A stretch of 64,000 bases of DNA from JBBDYH01 sp040901795 (GTDB taxonomy: Bacteria > Planctomycetota > Planctomycetia > Pirellulales > JALHPA01), in assembly GCA_040901795.1 (NCBI GenBank), contig JBBDYH010000150.1:5700-69699 (forward strand). The letters run 5' to 3'. The notes beneath the pieces were generated by a model. It ran no database searches. It saw nothing but the letters and a program-made list of their open reading frames with translations, and had not been told where the DNA came from. Shown here piece by piece: positions 59,349 to 64,000 of this stretch. Position 1 is the first letter of the stretch. The number at the start of each line of letters is the position of its first letter. The position numbers were made by a program, and so were the translations under genes.

Positions 59349-59350
59349 TC
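59313..59350. repeat. Family J words at the gene start (J2)
   Basis: GATTGGTCATTGGGACTTGG and GGTCATTTGTCATTCC, like J1 at 7705-7795. Encodes the doubtful N-terminus MTNDQVPMTNQ of the hydrolase. Confidence 0.55.
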
Positions 59351-59355
59351 CGACG

Positions 59356-62300
59356 TCACGGTATCAGCCTCGCGCATTTCTTGCCTAGGCCAGCCTGCAA
59401 TTGCGCCGAGATGCCCGGTTCTTGGTTCAGAATGATGTCGGAATCGAAAGCGCCCTGATCGCGCCGGACAAAGTCGGCGCCAAGCGCGATGATGACATCC
59501 AAGCCGACGCCACCGTTCACCATGTCGCCGGTTGAAAGTGTCAGCACCGGCATGCCCAGATTGTAGTCATGATCGGCGTAGATGAAATCGTTCCCGGCGC
59601 GGCCGGAGAGGCCGGCACGTCCGGTCACGGGATCGAAGAGCGAATCGGCGTCGCCGCCGCCGAAGATCACGTCGTAGATCTCAGCGCCGGTAACCGGATG
59701 AATCGAGAAATCGCTGCCCGTGATGGCGTCTTGGCCGTGCCCGCCGTCCAAGAGCGCAGCAATCGGGGCGGCATTCTCGATAATGTCGTTGCCCATAAAG
59801 CCGAACACTTGCAAGCACTCGGTTTCCCCCGTATCGCCGCGGACCTGGAAGCGGTAATCCGGGTCGGTCGTGTAGGAGCTTACCCGGATGACGTCATTCA
59901 GCGTCGAGCCGTTGACCTTCAGGCTGTCGTCCCCCGCGCCGGTGCTGGTGCGGATGATGTTGGCCAGGATGCCGTGAATCGGCTCGGGCATTTGGACGAA
60001 AACCTTGTCATCGCCGCCCTGCGTCACCAGGTCGAGCTGCTCGTTATCGACATACGTGATTTCAATGCCAGGCTGGCCAACCAGATCGACGATAGTGGCG
60101 AACACTCGGATGTCTTCCGCGGCATCGGTGAAGACAATGAATGTGTTGTCGAGCGCGCCGGCGCGGGCCAGTATGGCGATCGGCGACTGCGGCAGCCTCT
60201 GGATGCTGAACAGGTCGTCCTGAATCCCACCCTCAGCAACCAGCGGATATTGCAATGAGTTGTTACCTCGAAGTGATCCGAGCAGGACGAGCGTACCACC
60301 TGCCGTATCGACGCTCGCCGCATCGAGCTTCATGTAGACAAAACTGTTGACCGACCGCACGTCGGAGCTGGAGAGGAGCGTCATATCGTCGCCAGCGACA
60401 AGTGAAACGAAGCTTTGCGCCTGGACGTTGCCAGTCACGAGCAGTGTGTCGCCAGCGGCGGCCGTGTCGCTTGTACTGCCGACAAAGAACCCAGCCGAAT
60501 CGATCGTAGTGACGTTCATCGGCCCGCCGGCGGCCACAATTTGGATATTGCCGCCGTCGTTGGTCGCTGACAGAACATTGATGCCGAACGATTCACTGAT
60601 TACGATGTCGCCGCTGACTTCGTTATTGGCCGTCAGGGTCTCAACCGAGGTATCGAGATTGATTCCGCCCCTGGCCCGCAGGTTGAGAGTGGTGGCTAGC
60701 ACATCCGGCGCGGCGTCTCCATCCTGTAGAATCCGCCCAGCGGTGGCCGTTAGATCAAGCCTGTCTGTCACATGAACCTCGGTCAAGCGGATCTCATTGG
60801 CGGCAGCGACATAGAGGTCGCCGAACCTTCCCCCAGCGGAACCGCCCACCGTGGCATTGAAGGCGACGTCATTACCGGCCTTGATCTCAAGTTTCTCCTC
60901 GTCATTCTGCAAGCCAGCCAGTGTGCTATTGAAAGTGACATTGCCTGAAGTACTGTCGAGTCGCGTGAACTGTCCGCGAGATTGGGTCACGAATTGCCGT
61001 GGTCCACCTGCAAAAGTGCCGATCTGATTCAGTTCTAAATCAAAGATCGCCGCCGGCCCCTCCCAACTACCGACGAGAAGCCGGCGGTCGTCGGTCAAAA
61101 AGAGGTCGACCGGATACGGGTATCTCGTGTTGTTAAGCAGGGCTCCCGTCGTACCGTCCAGCTTTAGGATTCGATGAGTGAAATCCCAGTTGGCCGAATA
61201 GTAGCCCAGCATGGTGACGTAGATGTGATTGCGCTCTTGATCATATTCAACGCCCCGTATATGGGCGAACCCTCCAGTGCCAATATTGGCGAAGCCGTCA
61301 GTGCCAAAAGAGGAAATTGTCCGTACTGTAGTCCCGGAAGGCGTTACCTCGTACAGGCCGTAGTCGTCAGCCAAGAGCAGATTTCCGTTTGGCAAGATCT
61401 CGACATCTGTGCGAAGGGCGGAAACCATTCGACCGGAATCTGGCCGGCCGATTTCAAACTGAAAGCCATCAACATAAAAGTGCCCTTTTCGGTCAAATGC
61501 GATTCTGCCCGCCGCACCGAAGGTCTTCAGTCCCAGCCAATAGCCTGCGTAGGTGTACGTCTCGTGGATTTCGCCAGTCGCGTCGAAGGCTACAACGCCA
61601 AAGCTTTCGTACAGAGAATAGGAGGCGTAAAGCAGGCCATCCGGTCCGACTGCAATGCCACGCAGGCTATCTGGCGCCTCGACGGTAAAGGACCTGAGCA
61701 GTCGGCCACTTGTGTCGTGTTCGTTAACCGTTCGACTGTCCCCGTTAATTGCATACAAAAGCGCTTCGGTAGAGCTGTCCAGCGTAGTAGGGTCGTTGAA
61801 AGTCTGATCACCTATCGTGGATACTTCGCTCCCATTGATGAACGTTGTGCCGTCTGAATTTGTCGTGATGCTGCCTAGTGGCACAGCGCTACCAACTCTG
61901 CCGGCGAACGTTGTCGTTCCGCCGCCCGACGTATTAATCTCGAGCGATCGATTGGCTCCTGATGAATCTACCGTGTCGTTGAAGCTGATATTCTTGCCCG
62001 TCAGCGTGGTGTCAGCGCCAAGCAAGACTGAAACATCGTAAGTCTGGTCTGCCGTGGTTAAGATACTGTCTATCGCGCTACCACTGAGCTCGACACCGCT
62101 GGTATCGGGGTCCTCCACAGTCAAAGTGCCAGCCGCGAAGGGACCGGAGACCGACAGTTCATCCGCTCCAGGGCCCCCGCTGAATGACAGCTCGCCGGTA
62201 ACGCTCGCGCCCGTCACTGAGATCGTGTCGTGGTTAGCCTGTCCATTGACAAAGAGGCTCTCGACATCGGTCAACGTGTACGAAACATCGACCGCCAGCG

Positions 62301-62706
62301 CCGAAACGAACGTCACCGTTGTGCCGTTGATCGAAATCGTATCGGCGTCGTTCGAGCCTAAAATGGTGAGCGTATCATTTGTGCCGTCGCCAAGGTTCAC
62401 GCGGACTGCCGTGACCCCGGACTTTGGGCTCTCCGCAGTTACGGACATGTCAGTCGCGCTGAAAAAGCTGACATCGCTGCTTGTGGAGTCATTCGCCGTA
62501 ATGACCAAAGTGTCGTCGCTTGCGTCGCCCGTGAAGCTGAGCACGCCCGTCATGTTGTCGAATGCAACCGTAATGGCCAACAAGCGACGATCCTCCAGGC
62601 GCTCACGAACACTGCCCCTGCAAGAAAGAAGATTCCGCCTGTACGCGATTTTGCGATGTCTTTGCGCAGAATAATCCGACCGCCCATGCTTGCCAAACCG
62701 CCACAT
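59356..62706 (-). CDS. Large surface protein with inserted beta-propeller
   Basis: 1116 residues. Basic N-terminus (1-34), then ERLEDRRLLAITVAFD (about 35-50), a motif common at the start of giant planctomycete exported proteins. Repetitive beta-strand region (50-305; SFTGDASDDTLVITAND, VNLGDGTNDTLTILGSND). About residues 308-584 form an NHL/SMP-30-like propeller (GIAVGPDGLLYASYS, VEILPNGNLLLADDYG, HIRGVEYDQERNHIYV) that splits the repeat DQTFNDPTTLDS / STSGNVTFNSTLAG. The C-terminal 400 residues include NVDNEQLDLV-like and GGGDADSLFDPVTG parts, ending KKCARLIP. Probably cell-surface or secreted. Confidence 0.85.
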   Translation of the reverse strand: MWRFGKHGRSDYSAQRHRKIAYRRNLLSCRGSVRERLEDRRLLAITVAFDNMTGVLSFTGDASDDTLVITANDSTSSDVSFFSATDMSVTAESPKSGVTAVRVNLGDGTNDTLTILGSNDADTISINGTTVTFVSALAVDVSYTLTDVESLFVNGQANHDTISVTGASVTGELSFSGGPGADELSVSGPFAAGTLTVEDPDTSGVELSGSAIDSILTTADQTYDVSVLLGADTTLTGKNISFNDTVDSSGANRSLEINTSGGGTTTFAGRVGSAVPLGSITTNSDGTTFINGSEVSTIGDQTFNDPTTLDSSTEALLYAINGDSRTVNEHDTSGRLLRSFTVEAPDSLRGIAVGPDGLLYASYSLYESFGVVAFDATGEIHETYTYAGYWLGLKTFGAAGRIAFDRKGHFYVDGFQFEIGRPDSGRMVSALRTDVEILPNGNLLLADDYGLYEVTPSGTTVRTISSFGTDGFANIGTGGFAHIRGVEYDQERNHIYVTMLGYYSANWDFTHRILKLDGTTGALLNNTRYPYPVDLFLTDDRRLLVGSWEGPAAIFDLELNQIGTFAGGPRQFVTQSRGQFTRLDSTSGNVTFNSTLAGLQNDEEKLEIKAGNDVAFNATVGGSAGGRFGDLYVAAANEIRLTEVHVTDRLDLTATAGRILQDGDAAPDVLATTLNLRARGGINLDTSVETLTANNEVSGDIVISESFGINVLSATNDGGNIQIVAAGGPMNVTTIDSAGFFVGSTSDTAAAGDTLLVTGNVQAQSFVSLVAGDDMTLLSSSDVRSVNSFVYMKLDAASVDTAGGTLVLLGSLRGNNSLQYPLVAEGGIQDDLFSIQRLPQSPIAILARAGALDNTFIVFTDAAEDIRVFATIVDLVGQPGIEITYVDNEQLDLVTQGGDDKVFVQMPEPIHGILANIIRTSTGAGDDSLKVNGSTLNDVIRVSSYTTDPDYRFQVRGDTGETECLQVFGFMGNDIIENAAPIAALLDGGHGQDAITGSDFSIHPVTGAEIYDVIFGGGDADSLFDPVTGRAGLSGRAGNDFIYADHDYNLGMPVLTLSTGDMVNGGVGLDVIIALGADFVRRDQGAFDSDIILNQEPGISAQLQAGLGKKCARLIP

Positions 62707-63023
62707 TGCCTACTCCCTAAGTCGCAGGTGCCGAAATTCAAGCTGCTGGACACGAGCGGCAAAGTTTGGCGACGGCGGCAGCCTTGCACACTTCCAGACG
62801 CAACACTCTCCAAGCTCGCTGAGTTGTATGCCGAGACTTATCTCGACCGACTACAATACCCAGTCTAGCCAGGGCTTACCGCAAGGACAACCGTTTGAAC
62901 AGCTCGCACAACTGCGGCCATGGGCATCCTGTTACTTGAGATGCGCCGCGGGGACGACGAGCATTGCGAATACCGGTGCCGGGGGCCGGCAGGGGCGGCT
63001 CGATTGCGATGCGGCATATCGCT
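62707..63023. other. Gap between tandem surface-protein genes
   Basis: About 317 bases with no convincing gene on either strand and no clear repeat family. It should hold the promoter of the 59356-62706 gene; no strong box pair was found. Confidence 0.5.
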
Positions 63024-64000
63024 CTACGGAATCAGCATCGCGCAGTGCTTCGCGAGCCCGGCCTGCAGTTGCTGGTTGATATTTGCCGCGCTGGGCGATA
63101 CCAATTGGGCGAACAGGAAATCGTTGACCGACAAGCCGAGTCCTTGACCGACTACGACATCGGACTGGAAGTCGCCCGAATCGCGCTGAATCGAATCACC
63201 CCCCAGGGCGATGATCACGTCCATCCCCAGGCCGCCATTGACAATATCGCCATCGGCAATCGTCAGCACCGGCGCGCCGAGGTTGTAGTCATGGTCGGCA
63301 TAGAGGAAATCATTGCCGGCGCGGCCGGAGAGCCCGGCACGGCCGGTCACCGGATCGAAGATCGAATCGGCATCGCCGCCGCCGAAGATCACGTCGTAGA
63401 TCTCGGCGCCGGTCACCGGATGAATCGAGAAATCGCTGCCGGTGATGGCGTCCTGACCGTTGCCGCCATCCAACAGCGCCGCAATCGGCGCGGAGTTCTC
63501 GATGAGGTCATTCCCCAAGAAGCCGAACACCTGCAGGCATTCCGTTTCGCCGGTATCGCCGCGGACTTGGAAGCGGTATCGGCCGTCGTTGGTGTATGAG
63601 TTGACGCGGATCACGTCGCTGAGCGTCGAGCCGTTGATCTTCAGGCTGTCTTCGCCCGCGCCGGTGGTCATGCGGATGATGTTGGCCAGAACGCCATGCG
63701 CCGGTTCCGGCATTTGCACGAAAATTTTGTCATCGCCACCGAGCGTGACCAGGTCAAGCTGCTCATTGTCGACGTAGGTGATCTCGATCGGGTTGGCGCC
63801 GCCAGGGGACTGGCCGGCGAGATCCACGATCGTGGCAAACACCCGGACGTCTTCCGCGGCGTCGGTGAGCACGATGAAAGTGTTATCGAGCGTGCCGGCA
63901 CGGGCCAGGATGGCGATCGCCGACTGCGGCAGCTTTTGGATGCTGAACGTGTCATCCTGCAGGTCGCCTTCGGCCACCACGGGGTACTGCAGCGCGTTAT
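63024..64000 (-). CDS. Partial large surface protein, tandem paralogue
   Basis: C-terminal 325 residues; the frame runs open through the right edge of the window (NALQYPVVAEGDLQDD), so the N-terminus is outside. It matches residues about 815-1116 of the neighbouring protein, with roughly 80 % identity by eye in the block from LLDGG(N/H)GQDAITGSDF to DHDYNLG, and the same end KHCAMLIP. It has an extra stretch NDFLFAQLVSPSAANINQQ near the C-terminus. Tandem duplication of a surface-protein gene is the simplest reading. Confidence 0.85.
   Translation of the reverse strand, partial: NALQYPVVAEGDLQDDTFSIQKLPQSAIAILARAGTLDNTFIVLTDAAEDVRVFATIVDLAGQSPGGANPIEITYVDNEQLDLVTLGGDDKIFVQMPEPAHGVLANIIRMTTGAGEDSLKINGSTLSDVIRVNSYTNDGRYRFQVRGDTGETECLQVFGFLGNDLIENSAPIAALLDGGNGQDAITGSDFSIHPVTGAEIYDVIFGGGDADSIFDPVTGRAGLSGRAGNDFLYADHDYNLGAPVLTIADGDIVNGGLGMDVIIALGGDSIQRDSGDFQSDVVVGQGLGLSVNDFLFAQLVSPSAANINQQLQAGLAKHCAMLIP

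Noticed and set aside
1..64000. tRNA, rRNA, integrase or phage structural genes
   Set aside because: None was recognised on either strand; the only mobility genes are the three RAYT-type transposases.

Overview
The window reads as part of a planctomycete chromosome, most likely from the Pirellulales or a close relative. The evidence is lineage-typical families: two DUF1592-type Planctomycete cytochromes each paired with a DUF1552 protein, two DUF1559 prepilin-like proteins, a sulfatase with CxPSR, a giant surface protein carrying the ERLEDRRLLA-type N-terminal motif, PPC-domain proteins, and very GC-rich antisense frames. Identification is by reading alone; no database was searched.

Layout. 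0-4 kb: the str operon (rpsL-rpsG-fusA, minus strand) behind a strong sigma-70-like promoter, followed by a broken duplicate of the EF-G 3' end and a decayed toxin-antitoxin pair. 4-13 kb: cutA, a thioredoxin-like protein, a FAH-family enzyme, an alpha/beta hydrolase, a TPR protein, pyrE, a REP-type transposase (RAYT-1), and a LysM/YkuD protein whose catalytic Cys position is Gly. 13-20 kb: a lone receiver protein, two DUF1559 proteins, a 2-keto acid decarboxylase plus ALDH7 pair, and a His-rich secreted protein behind a sigma-54-like promoter. 20-31 kb: a redoxin/cytochrome/copper-monooxygenase fusion, RAYT-2, a Tat amidohydrolase, the first DUF1592-DUF1552 cassette and a DUF433/PIN-like toxin-antitoxin pair. 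31-42.5 kb: a GH clan A-like protein, a PPC protein, an NPFG-repeat protein, an MFS exporter, aroB and a sulfatase. 42.7-52.1 kb: a signalling cluster (HD-GYP regulator, four histidine kinases, two stand-alone response regulators). 52-59.4 kb: the second DUF1592-DUF1552 cassette, RAYT-3 between two long palindromes, and a PHP/CehA-type hydrolase. 59.4-64 kb: two tandem giant surface proteins, the second cut by the window end.

The most striking content is between the genes. At least a dozen families of short palindromic or inverted repeats fill most intergenic gaps. Three different RAYT-type HUH transposase genes are each bracketed by their own family (A: 10346-11229; B: 22371-23391; F: 56418-57210), with isolated members of the same families elsewhere. 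In family B the stem bases change in compensating pairs between copies, so the hairpin rather than the sequence is conserved. Repeat ends also supply start regions, C-terminal codons and stop codons of neighbouring genes. This looks like several coexisting RAYT/REP systems in one genome.
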